Of a stretch of 34,528 nt of DNA, positions 26,183-34,528 are shown piece by piece. The translations under genes were made by a program, and so were the position numbers. The notes under the pieces are model-generated. The model worked only from the letters and a program-made list of their open reading frames with translations. It was not told the DNA's origin and made no database searches. The DNA is taken from positions 1-34,528 of the forward strand of contig CABXJB010000008.1 of NCBI GenBank assembly GCA_902512415.1. Direction: 5' to 3'. This stretch comes from an uncultured Alphaproteobacteria bacterium (GTDB lineage Bacteria; Pseudomonadota; Alphaproteobacteria; HIMB59; GCA-002718135). Position 1 is the stretch's first letter. Each line of letters opens with the position of its first letter.

Positions 26183-27118
26183 ATGAAAATTATTGCCTGT
26201 AACAGTAATAAAATTTTGGCTGACGCAATATCTTCTTATATTGGTGTAAAGTTAGCAAATGCTTCTCTTAGAAAATTCGCAGATAGAGAAATTTTTGTTG
26301 AAATAAATGAAAATATTAGAGGTGAAGATGTCTTTATAATCCAGTCAACTTCACATCCTGCTAATGACCATCTTATGGAATTACTTATTACCATTGATGC
26401 TGCAAAAAGAGGTTCAGCAAAAAGAATAACAGCGGTTATTCCTTATTATGGATATGCTCGTCAGGATAGGAAAACAGGTCCTCGTACACCTATTACAGCA
26501 AAACTTGTAGCTAATTTAATCACTTCTGCAGGGGCGGATAGAGTTTTAACAATGGATTTGCATGCAGGTCAAATACAAGGTTTTTTTGATATACCCTTGG
26601 ATAATATATTTTCTGCCCCACCAATAATAAAAGATATGAAAGATAAATTTGGTAATAATAAAAAATTAGTAATTACTTCCCCTGATGTAGGTGGTGTTGT
26701 AAGGGCTAGGGCTTTTGCAAAAAGGTTAAACGCAGGTTTGGCAATTGCTGATAAAAGAAGAGAAAAAGCTGGGGAGTCTGAAGTAATGAACATTATAGGT
26801 GATGTGAAAGATAAAACATGTATTTTACTTGATGATATTGCTGACTCTGCTGGCACTTTGTGCAATGCTGCTAAAGCACTTAAAAAAAATGGAGCTAAAG
26901 AAATTTACTCTTATATAGCACACGGAGTCTTATCAGGAGAGGCCTTAAATAAAATTGAAAGATCCGCAATTCAAGAATTAGTACTAACAGATAGTATTCA
27001 AGCTTCAAATAAGGTTAAAAATACAAAAAATATTAGACATATCAGCATTGCTCCTTTAATGGGTGAGGCCATAAAAAGGATTAACAGTGATTCATCTGTT
27101 TCAGCCCTTTTTGATTAA
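26183..27118 (+). CDS. prs: Ribose-phosphate pyrophosphokinase
   Basis: [76 protein letters not shown]. Confidence 0.96.
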   Translation: MKIIACNSNKILADAISSYIGVKLANASLRKFADREIFVEINENIRGEDVFIIQSTSHPANDHLMELLITIDAAKRGSAKRITAVIPYYGYARQDRKTGPRTPITAKLVANLITSAGADRVLTMDLHAGQIQGFFDIPLDNIFSAPPIIKDMKDKFGNNKKLVITSPDVGGVVRARAFAKRLNAGLAIADKRREKAGESEVMNIIGDVKDKTCILLDDIADSAGTLCNAAKALKKNGAKEIYSYIAHGVLSGEALNKIERSAIQELVLTDSIQASNKVKNTKNIRHISIAPLMGEAIKRINSDSSVSALFD

Positions 27119-27129
27119 TTTTAAAGAAT

Positions 27130-27801
27130 ATGGAAAAATATAAAGTAATAGATAGATCTAAAGTTACTGGTTCAACTCATTCTTTACTAAATAAGGGTAT
27201 GGTACCAGGTATAATTTATGGCAAAGGTACTGAGCCTACAAAAATAGCTTTTGAAAATAAAGCTCTTCTTAAACTTATGCATACTGGTTCTTTTTACTCT
27301 AGCATTCTTGATATAGATATTGAAGGCAAAACTGAAAAAGTTCTCCCAAAACAATTACAATATCATCCAGTAACAGATAAATTAATTCACTTTGATTTTC
27401 TAAGAGTTCAAAATGATACAAAAGTAACTGTTGAAGTTCCTGTGGAATTTTTGAGTCAAGATATTTGCCCTGGATTAAAAAAAGGTGGTGTCCTTAACTT
27501 AGTTAGACGCGAAGTAGAGTTAAGTTGTAATGCGAATAACATACCGGATAAGTTGCAATATGATCTGGTGAGCAGTGAAATAGGTGATTCTATAAAAATA
27601 AGCAATATTGAGCTTCCAGAAGGGGTTACACCCACTATTACTGATAGAGACTTTGTTGTAGCTACTTTGGTTCCACCTACTGTAGAAGTTGAGACAAAAC
27701 CTGCTGAAGAAGAAGAGGAAACTACTGAAGAAGGTAAAGAAGAAAAATCTGAAGATAAAACAGAAGATAATAAAGAAGAAACTAAAGAAGAAACTAAGTA
27801 A
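27130..27801 (+). CDS. rplY: 50S ribosomal protein L25 (Ctc form) with acidic tail
   Basis: GMVPGIIYGKG, LPKQLQYHPVTDKLIHFDFLRV; acidic EEEEETTEEGKEEKSEDK tail. Confidence 0.93.
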   Translation: MEKYKVIDRSKVTGSTHSLLNKGMVPGIIYGKGTEPTKIAFENKALLKLMHTGSFYSSILDIDIEGKTEKVLPKQLQYHPVTDKLIHFDFLRVQNDTKVTVEVPVEFLSQDICPGLKKGGVLNLVRREVELSCNANNIPDKLQYDLVSSEIGDSIKISNIELPEGVTPTITDRDFVVATLVPPTVEVETKPAEEEEETTEEGKEEKSEDKTEDNKEETKEETK

Positions 27802-27820
27802 AATAAACTATAATTAGAAA

Positions 27821-28381
27821 ATGTTTTTAATATGTGGCCTTGGTAACCCAGGGAAAGAGTACATCAACACAAGACATAACATCGGATTTAACCTTGTAGA
27901 TAAACTATCAAGTTTTTATAATTTTTCATCCTTTAAAAAAGATAATAAAAAAGAAGTTCTTAAAGGCTTAATAGATAATCATTCATGTTTATTAATGAAA
28001 CCATTAAATTTCATGAATTTATCAGGGCAACCAATTCAAGAAATAATAAACTTTTATAAAATTAAAAAAAATAATATTTATGTAATTCATGATGACATAG
28101 ATTTAGAATTGGGAAAAGTAAAATTAAAGTTTGGGGGAGGAAATGGCGGTCACAATGGTCTCTCTAGCATTGATGAAATGATTGGTAATAATTACCATAG
28201 AATTCGTATAGGCATTGATCATCCAGGCACGAAGCATCTTGTCTCAAATTATGTTTTGAATAAATTTACAAATGATGAAATGAATTTAATAGAAGATAGA
28301 CTGTATAAAATAACAAGTAACTTTAATATACTTTTAAAGGATTCAGTTCTCTTTTTAACAAAATTAGCAGATGGTAATTAA
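27821..28381 (+). CDS. pth: Peptidyl-tRNA hydrolase
   Basis: GLGNPGKEYINTRHNIGFNLVD, KPLNFMNLSGQ, HDDIDLELGKVKLKFGGGNGGHNGL. Confidence 0.95.
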   Translation: MFLICGLGNPGKEYINTRHNIGFNLVDKLSSFYNFSSFKKDNKKEVLKGLIDNHSCLLMKPLNFMNLSGQPIQEIINFYKIKKNNIYVIHDDIDLELGKVKLKFGGGNGGHNGLSSIDEMIGNNYHRIRIGIDHPGTKHLVSNYVLNKFTNDEMNLIEDRLYKITSNFNILLKDSVLFLTKLADGN

Positions 28382-29481
28382 TGGGTTTTAAATGTGGAAT
28401 TATCGGTTTGCCAAATGTAGGAAAATCTACACTATTTAATGCTTTAACTGAGTCAAACAAAGCAGAGGCTGCAAATTATCCTTTTGCAACAATTGAACCT
28501 AATATTGGCAGAGTTCCTGTTCCTGATGAAAGATTAAATATTTTAGCTACAATTGGTAAAAGTGAAAAAATAATACCTTCTTATATGGATTTCGTAGATA
28601 TTGCAGGATTAGTCAAAGGAGCCTCTCAAGGTGAAGGGTTAGGAAATAAATTTTTAGGACATATTCGTGAAGTTGATGCGATAGCACATGTTGTTAGATG
28701 CTTTAATGATGAAAATATTACGCATGTATCTAATATTATTGATCCAATTAATGATATTGAAACAATTAACACCGAGCTACAATTAGCAGACATTGAAACA
28801 CTAGAAAGTAAGAAAAAATCTTTAGAAAAAAAATCAAAACAAGGAGATAAGGAGATATTGCATCAAATAAAAATAATTGAAAAAATTATAGAAAATTTAA
28901 ATCATTTATCTTCCTTACAAAAAAATAATTTTACAGAAAAAGATAATGAATTTGTTAAAACGCTAAATATCATAGCTATTAAGCCAATGTTATACATCTG
29001 CAATGTTGATGAAGAATCCGTCAAAAGTGGGAATGAGATGTCAAAAAAAGTAAGAGATTATGCTAATAAAAAAAATCATAATGCAGTTATTGTATCAGCA
29101 TCAATTGAGTCACAAGTAGCTGAATTAGAAAATAATGACGAAAAATTAGCAATGATAAAGGAGATGGGTCTTAGTGAAACTACTCTCTCAAAAGTAATAA
29201 AAAGTGGTTACAGCTTACTTAACTTAATAAATTATTTTACATGTGGTCCAAAGGAAACACGCTCATGGACCATTAATAAAAATACTTTTGCACCCCAAGC
29301 TGCAGGAAAAATACATACTGATTTTGAAAAAGGTTTTATTAGAGCTGAAACAATAGCGTATCAAGATTTTGTAGAGCTTAATGGAGAGTCTGGCAGTAGG
29401 GACGCGGGAAAACTAAGACAGGAAGGGAAAGATTATGTTGTTAGAAATGGTGATGTGATGCACTTTCTTTTTAATGTTTAA
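28381..29481 (+). CDS. ychF: Redox-regulated ATPase/GTPase YchF
   Basis: GIIGLPNVGKSTLFNALT, FVDIAGLVKGASQGEGLGNKFL, TGS-like C-terminus. Confidence 0.95.
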   Translation: MGFKCGIIGLPNVGKSTLFNALTESNKAEAANYPFATIEPNIGRVPVPDERLNILATIGKSEKIIPSYMDFVDIAGLVKGASQGEGLGNKFLGHIREVDAIAHVVRCFNDENITHVSNIIDPINDIETINTELQLADIETLESKKKSLEKKSKQGDKEILHQIKIIEKIIENLNHLSSLQKNNFTEKDNEFVKTLNIIAIKPMLYICNVDEESVKSGNEMSKKVRDYANKKNHNAVIVSASIESQVAELENNDEKLAMIKEMGLSETTLSKVIKSGYSLLNLINYFTCGPKETRSWTINKNTFAPQAAGKIHTDFEKGFIRAETIAYQDFVELNGESGSRDAGKLRQEGKDYVVRNGDVMHFLFNV

Positions 29482-30230
29482 TGCACATCTCTCCAAAGTC
29501 TATTTTTTGCTAAATATACTACAACCCCAAGTACTAAGAAAAATAAAATAACCTTAATTCCTAAATTTTTTCTAACTTCTAATTCAGGTTCTGCTGCCCA
29601 CTTTAAGAAAGTAACTACATCTTCAGCAAGTTGTTTAGCGTTATTATCTGTTCCATCATCATAATCAACGCTACCATCATATATTGGTTCTGGCATAGAG
29701 ATTTGATTACCTGCTACCCATTTATTGTAATACATTCCATCACCTATTTCCATTCCTTCAGGTGGTTCTTCATAACCTAGAATAAAATTATAAATATAAT
29801 CTTCACCGTATTTTCGAGCTTTTGTTATAACACTAAGGTCAGGTGGATAAGCACCATTATTACTTAATCTAGCTTCATTGTCATTTGCGAAAGGAGAAAC
29901 AAATCTATCTGCTGGTCTTGCATCTCGCTCATACATTTCACCTTCATCATTAGGTCCATCAAGAACTGTATATTCAGCAGCAATAGCTTTCACTTCTGCT
30001 TCAGAAAATCCAATATCTATAAGATCTCTATAATACAATAATTTCATTGAATGGCATCCTGAGCAGACTTCTTGGTAAACCTTAAAACCTCTCTGCAATG
30101 CCGCCCTATCAAAAGTACCTGTTATTCCATTGAAAGACCATTTATGCTTAGGTATTGGTCCTGAATTTGATTCATCAGCAGATATACTTGTAGATAATAA
30201 AAATAGTAAAATTATAATAATAAATCTCAT
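29478..30230 (-). CDS. petC: Cytochrome c1
   Basis: Heme motif CSGCHSM; RDLIDIGFSEAEVKAIAAEY; C-terminal TM anchor. Confidence 0.95.
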   Translation of the reverse strand: MRFIIIILLFLLSTSISADESNSGPIPKHKWSFNGITGTFDRAALQRGFKVYQEVCSGCHSMKLLYYRDLIDIGFSEAEVKAIAAEYTVLDGPNDEGEMYERDARPADRFVSPFANDNEARLSNNGAYPPDLSVITKARKYGEDYIYNFILGYEEPPEGMEIGDGMYYNKWVAGNQISMPEPIYDGSVDYDDGTDNNAKQLAEDVVTFLKWAAEPELEVRKNLGIKVILFFLVLGVVVYLAKNRLWRDVH

Positions 30231-30233
30231 GGA

Positions 30234-31499
30234 TTAAATAATCTCTTTTTGTCCAGTAGGGGTTGGAGACTCTTTACCTCCCCCTAAATAAAGATCACTA
30301 ATCCCTAAAGGAAGACTTTTTGGTATTTCAATCTTATGTATAAATGGTGTTATTATTAAGAAAAAACCAAAATAATAAACAAGACCTATTCTTGCTATTA
30401 AAAGATATAATCCTTCAGCTGGCAACATGCCTACATATCCAAGAATAAAAAAATTAACAAAAAATAACATTACAAACCATTTATAAATCGGTCTAAAGTT
30501 ACAACTTCTCACCTTTGATCTATCTAACCAAGGAAGCACAAACAATATTGCAATAGATCCAAACATCAATAGGACGCCGCCTAGCTTATCTGGAATTGCT
30601 CTCAATATGGCGTAAAAAGGTGCTAAATACCAATTGGGAACTATATGAGCAGGTGTTACAAGTGGATCTGCTGGTATGTAATTATCAACTTCAGCCATTA
30701 GGTTAGGTCCAAAAAATATTACTGCAGAAATTATTACACCAAACACACAAGTTGCTAATGTATCCTTCATAACCATATATGGAAAAAATCTTACAGTATC
30801 ATTTTTTGATTTAATATCAATTCCCGCTGGATTGTTTGAACCATGAACATGAACTGCAGCAACATGAAGTCCCACAACTCCTAAAATAACAAACGGTAAA
30901 ACATAATGTAAAGCAAAAAATCTATTAAGTGTTGCATTGCCAACTGTATAATCCCCAAGTAGCCAAGTTTTTAATCCTTCACCTATAAACGGTATAGCAC
31001 TAAATAAATTTGTAATAACTGTTGCGCCCCAATAAGACATTTGACCCCATGGTAGAACATATCCCATAAATGCTGTTACCATCATTAGAAGATAAATAAA
31101 TACACCAAGTATCCAGTTAAGCTCTCTTGGATATTTGTATGAGCCATAATACATTCCACGTAGTATATGAATATAAACTATTATAAAAAAGAAAGCTGCG
31201 CCATTAGAATGAATATAGCGAAGTAACCAGCCAAAATTAACATCGCGCATAATTCTTTCTACACTATCAAAAGCCATATCAGTATGAGGTGTATAATTCA
31301 TAGCAAGAAAAATTCCGCTTATAATCAAAACCATAAGCGTAATTGTTGCTAAAGCACCAAAACTCCAAAGATAATTACAATTCTTTGGCATTGGATAATC
31401 ACCATACTCCTTTTCGAAGTATGAAATTATTGGAAGTCTAAATTCTATCCAATTTAAAAGAGAGTTTTTATATTTTCTAGGTTCTGGATTTCCACTCAT
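30234..31499 (-). CDS. petB: Cytochrome b of bc1 complex
   Basis: [57 protein letters not shown], PEWYLxPFYA-equivalent [22 protein letters not shown]. Confidence 0.96.
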   Translation of the reverse strand: MSGNPEPRKYKNSLLNWIEFRLPIISYFEKEYGDYPMPKNCNYLWSFGALATITLMVLIISGIFLAMNYTPHTDMAFDSVERIMRDVNFGWLLRYIHSNGAAFFFIIVYIHILRGMYYGSYKYPRELNWILGVFIYLLMMVTAFMGYVLPWGQMSYWGATVITNLFSAIPFIGEGLKTWLLGDYTVGNATLNRFFALHYVLPFVILGVVGLHVAAVHVHGSNNPAGIDIKSKNDTVRFFPYMVMKDTLATCVFGVIISAVIFFGPNLMAEVDNYIPADPLVTPAHIVPNWYLAPFYAILRAIPDKLGGVLLMFGSIAILFVLPWLDRSKVRSCNFRPIYKWFVMLFFVNFFILGYVGMLPAEGLYLLIARIGLVYYFGFFLIITPFIHKIEIPKSLPLGISDLYLGGGKESPTPTGQKEII

Positions 31500-31501
31500 A
31501 A

Positions 31502-32029
31502 TTAACCAATTTTAATAGTTGTATCATTTAAAAAGGAATATGGAGGAACAGGAAGATTTTCAGGTGCAGGTCCTTTTCTAATTCTCCCAGATGTATCATA
31601 GTGAGATCCATGACAAGGACAATACCATCCATTATATTCACCTTTAGTATCCGTTAATTTTTGACCAAGAGGTACACATCCTAAATGTGTACAAACACCC
31701 ACAAGAACTAACCATTCTTCTTTTTTAACTCTATCAACATCTTGCTCAGGGTCTTTTAAATCTAAAATATTCACTGCTTTAGCTTCTTCAATTTCTGTCT
31801 CAGTTCTTTTACGAATAAAAACAGGTTTCCCTCTCCATTTTACAGTAATACTTTGACCTTCCTCTATACTACTTATATCAACTTCTGTTGTTCCGAGAGC
31901 AAGAGTATCTTCTGCAGGATTCATACTTTTTAAGAAAGGCCATATAAAAGCTGCTGAACCAACAGCACCAAGTGTGATGGTGCTCAGTTGTAAAAAGTCT
32001 CTTCTTTTATTATCGGGATTTTCAGCCAT
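31502..32029 (-). CDS. petA: Ubiquinol-cytochrome c reductase iron-sulfur subunit
   Basis: TAT-like [18 protein letters not shown] and CPCHGSHYD Rieske motifs. Confidence 0.96.
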   Translation of the reverse strand: MAENPDNKRRDFLQLSTITLGAVGSAAFIWPFLKSMNPAEDTLALGTTEVDISSIEEGQSITVKWRGKPVFIRKRTETEIEEAKAVNILDLKDPEQDVDRVKKEEWLVLVGVCTHLGCVPLGQKLTDTKGEYNGWYCPCHGSHYDTSGRIRKGPAPENLPVPPYSFLNDTTIKIG

Positions 32030-32124
32030 AAATTGATTTTCTCTTATAGCTTAAATTCGAAAAAAAATATCAAATTATATGTGCCAGCGTGACGCAATCA
32101 TATAAATACTGTAGACAATAGTTT

Positions 32125-32586
32125 ATGAGAATAGCTCTATATCAACCCGATATTCCTCAAAATACTGGCAATATATTTCGACTAGGTGCTTGTTTAGGTG
32201 TTCCCGTTGATATTATTGAGCCGACCGGCTTTATTTTTGATGATAAAAAATTCAAAAGAAGTGCAATGGACTACATAGATCACATTGATTACAAAAGACA
32301 TATTGATTGGGAACATTTTTATGATTGGATAAAAGAGAACAAATTTCGATTAATTTTAATGACCACCAAAAGCCAAGAAAGTTTATACAACTTTAAATTT
32401 CATCCTTCTGATATTTTATTATTTGGAAGAGAAAGTGCGGGAGTACCAGAAAATATTCATGAGATCGTTGACCATCGTTTAACAATTCCTATGAAAGAAG
32501 GGGTTAGATCAATGAATCTAAGCAGTTCAGTTGCTTTAGTATTAGGTGAGGGTCTTCGACAAATAAATCTACAAATAACTAATTAA
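32125..32586 (+). CDS. trmL: tRNA (cytidine(34)-2'-O)-methyltransferase
   Basis: SPOUT motifs ALYQPDIPQNTGNIFRLGACLG, LLFGRESAGVP, RSMNLSSSVALVLGEGLRQ. Confidence 0.93.
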   Translation: MRIALYQPDIPQNTGNIFRLGACLGVPVDIIEPTGFIFDDKKFKRSAMDYIDHIDYKRHIDWEHFYDWIKENKFRLILMTTKSQESLYNFKFHPSDILLFGRESAGVPENIHEIVDHRLTIPMKEGVRSMNLSSSVALVLGEGLRQINLQITN

Positions 32587-33364
32587 TAATATTATCAATT
32601 TTATTAAGACATTTTTTTAAACCTAATTCGTAGTTAGTTTTAATAAAATGCTCTTTTAGAATTTCTACCCATTTAAATTTAACATGCGATTGATAAAAAC
32701 AATTTAAAGGATATGGCATATTAAACATTTTTAATACTTCTTGGCGCATTACATCATTTGTTAAGACAGCTAATGACTCATGGATATATTTTTCAACAAT
32801 TTTTTGTGTTTTATTATTAATTAAGGGCAAATCAAACAAACCAAGAAAGCGAAAGTATCTATAAATCCTCAAATAATCTTCTTTAATTCTATCCTCAATT
32901 TCTCCAATAAATTTTATTGTTTTTGCCTCAAGATCTTTTTGACCATTATAATAATCATAAATTTTAAAATCTTCACCAAGATATAATGCATTAAATGTAA
33001 AGTCCCGTCTTGCTGCATCCTTCTTCCAATCTTTTGTATATAAAACTGAAGTATGTCGTCCAAGTTGGTTTATATCTTCTCTTAAGGAAGTGATTTGAAT
33101 TTTTTTATTTTTCGGGTAAGCAATAATTGAGCCATATCGAATGGCAAAATCATCGTATTCAATATTATTTTTCTTAAGTAAATCAAGCACCTCATTAGGT
33201 TCTAATGAAGTCGCAGAATCTATATCGCCAATTTCTCTATTAATCAGAACGTCCCTTATACTTCCTCCTACTAAACGAAGTTCTGAATTGTAATTTTTAA
33301 AAATTGAAAACAAAAACTTTACATGATCTGTCTCTAATAAAGTTTTTGTTTTATTCTCGTTCAT
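32579..33364 (-). CDS. CCA tRNA nucleotidyltransferase / poly(A) polymerase head domain, unusually short (261 aa)
   Basis: LRLVGGSIRDVLINREIGDIDSATSLEP head motif, RRDFTFNALYLG, KEDYLRIYRYFRF; ends soon after LTNDVMRQEVLKMF. Confidence 0.85.
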   Translation of the reverse strand: MNENKTKTLLETDHVKFLFSIFKNYNSELRLVGGSIRDVLINREIGDIDSATSLEPNEVLDLLKKNNIEYDDFAIRYGSIIAYPKNKKIQITSLREDINQLGRHTSVLYTKDWKKDAARRDFTFNALYLGEDFKIYDYYNGQKDLEAKTIKFIGEIEDRIKEDYLRIYRYFRFLGLFDLPLINNKTQKIVEKYIHESLAVLTNDVMRQEVLKMFNMPYPLNCFYQSHVKFKWVEILKEHFIKTNYELGLKKCLNKIDNIIN

Positions 33365-33403
33365 ATATAGATATCTTTCTAAAACAATTTATATTAATGA
33401 TTA

Positions 33404-34012
33404 ATGTCGATTTTTTCAAAAGAAAATACTAATGAAATATTTGAGTATATTAAAAAAAACCTAGCAAAGGGTATCAAAGATAGGAAGCACACTTTTCATA
33501 CTCCTGTTTTTTCAAACATAAATGATGAAAATTCTGTTGAATCAAGAGTGGTGGTTTTACGTCAATTTGACTCTCATAATATGATCTTAAATTTTCACAC
33601 CGATATTAGGTCTCCAAAAGTTAATGATCTTAAGAAAAACAGTCATTCCTTATTTGTTTTTTACGATCATAAATTAAAACTTCAATTACGAATAAAAACA
33701 GTTTCTATAATTAACAATCAAAATAAAATTACAAAAGAAATGTGGGAGGAAACAAAATTATCTAGCAGGAAATGTTATTTAACTGCAAAAGCTCCAAGCT
33801 CTGTTACTAGCTTACCAGAAGATGGAATTGATAAGAGCTTAGAAGGCAAAGATCCAACTTTAATGGAAAGTGAGAAAGGTTATAAAAATTTTACAGTTAT
33901 CGAAAATCAGATACAGCAAATTGATTGGCTATACTTAGCATCAAGTGGGCACAGAAGATTGAAAGTTATTATAAAAGAAAAAATACCGTATTTTGAATGG
34001 ATGATACCCTAG
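33404..34012 (+). CDS. Pyridoxamine 5'-phosphate oxidase-family flavoprotein
   Basis: VESRVVVLRQFDSHNMILNFHTDIRSPKVNDLKKN...WLYLASSGHRRLKV; FMN-binding split-barrel family. Confidence 0.75.
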   Translation: MSIFSKENTNEIFEYIKKNLAKGIKDRKHTFHTPVFSNINDENSVESRVVVLRQFDSHNMILNFHTDIRSPKVNDLKKNSHSLFVFYDHKLKLQLRIKTVSIINNQNKITKEMWEETKLSSRKCYLTAKAPSSVTSLPEDGIDKSLEGKDPTLMESEKGYKNFTVIENQIQQIDWLYLASSGHRRLKVIIKEKIPYFEWMIP

Positions 34013-34046
34013 CAAATGAGTCAAGTTATCAATAAATCAGTAACTA

Positions 34047-34095
34047 TTTGATTAATTTTTAATATTTTTTGATTATTTTTATATTTTTTTGAGTA
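34047..34095 (+). repeat. TTTGATTA / TTTGATTA / TTTGAGTA motifs at 34047, 34068 and 34088, upstream of the rpmH promoter
   Basis: Direct reading; 21- and 20-bp spacing within an A/T-tract region. Confidence 0.5.
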
Positions 34096-34100
34096 TCTAT

Positions 34101-34129
34101 TTGACTTATATACTATCAATTCGTAATAG
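34101..34129 (+). promoter_or_regulatory. Putative sigma70-type promoter for rpmH (TTGACT-17 bp-TAATAG)
   Basis: Good -35, weak -10, 17-bp spacer, directly upstream of rpmH. Confidence 0.4.
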
Positions 34130-34150
34130 GGCTCAAAAATTAGTTAAATT

Positions 34151-34285
34151 ATGAAAAGAACTTATCAACCAAGCAAGCTGATTAGAAAACGAAGACATGG
34201 TTTTCGTGCTAGAATGGCAACTAAGGCTGGAAGGCAAATCATAAACCGTAGACGTGCAAAAGGAAGAGCTCAACTTAGCGCTTAA
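34151..34285 (+). CDS. rpmH: 50S ribosomal protein L34
   Basis: 44 aa: [44 protein letters not shown]. Too short for the supplied ORF track. Confidence 0.97.
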   Translation: MKRTYQPSKLIRKRRHGFRARMATKAGRQIINRRRAKGRAQLSA

Positions 34286-34294
34286 TCTGGCCTT

Positions 34295-34528
34295 ATGGCC
34301 CCACAATTATTTACTATAAAAAAAAGAGCAACGTTTGTTAATATCCGCGAAAATGGAGTATTTATTCGCAGCAATAATATTAATATCCAGAAATTAATTA
34401 ACCAAGATTTAGCTAATAAGATTGGAGTTGGTTATACAGCAACAAAAAAAATAGGTAATGCAGTAAAAAGAAATAAAGCTAAAAGAATAATGAGAGAATT
34501 AGCAAAAAAAATATTGATTAAATGTAAA
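34295..34528 (+). CDS. rnpA: Ribonuclease P protein component, 3' truncated by window end
   Basis: MAPQLFTIKKRATFVNIRENGVFIRS...IGVGYTATKKIGNAVKRNKAKRIMREL, immediately after rpmH. Confidence 0.93.
   Translation, partial: MAPQLFTIKKRATFVNIRENGVFIRSNNINIQKLINQDLANKIGVGYTATKKIGNAVKRNKAKRIMRELAKKILIKCK

Noticed and set aside
26569-26865. 98-aa ORF (-)
   Set aside because: Antisense to prs, one of the best-conserved genes in the window.
32075-32095. TGGCAC on the minus strand near petA as a sigma54 promoter
   Set aside because: The required -12 TTGC element is not at the right spacing; only the -24-like half is present.
34289-34302. GGCC-TTAT-GGCC hairpin between rpmH and rnpA as a terminator
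   Set aside because: Only 4 bp stem, overlaps the rnpA start codon, no U-tract; rpmH-rnpA are normally cotranscribed.

Overview
AT-rich, densely packed window, most likely from a low-GC marine alphaproteobacterium; this taxonomic guess is inferred from gene content and order, not searched. About 37 protein-coding genes can be supported, and I found no tRNA, rRNA, CRISPR array or insertion element. The left part (about 1-14.4 kb) is accessory and catabolic. It holds a truncated tandem-repeat beta-propeller-like secreted protein, a GCS2-type carboxylate-amine ligase, and an orphan Rieske oxygenase paired with a TMADH/DgcA-like flavoprotein. Next come a DddP-like M24-fold protein and a CMD-family protein. 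It ends with a TRAP transporter (plus a CaCA antiporter), a GMC dehydrogenase and sulfoacetaldehyde acetyltransferase (xsc), a set that looks like an isethionate (C2-sulfonate) degradation locus. The right part is mostly core: uvrC-pgsA-moaD-moaE, ilvE, a petP/petR-like MarR/OmpR pair with a histidine kinase, proC, ubiK-like, lgt-midA-pgeF-prs-rplY-pth-ychF, cytochrome bc1 (petABC), trmL, a short CCA-adding enzyme, a PNPOx-family protein, rpmH and partial rnpA. The most notable points are the putative isethionate locus with a 10-bp inverted repeat in its divergent promoter region, the orphan Rieske/flavoprotein/DddP-like group, the shortened CCA-adding enzyme, and the fact that all seven convergent gene pairs end within 8 bp of each other.
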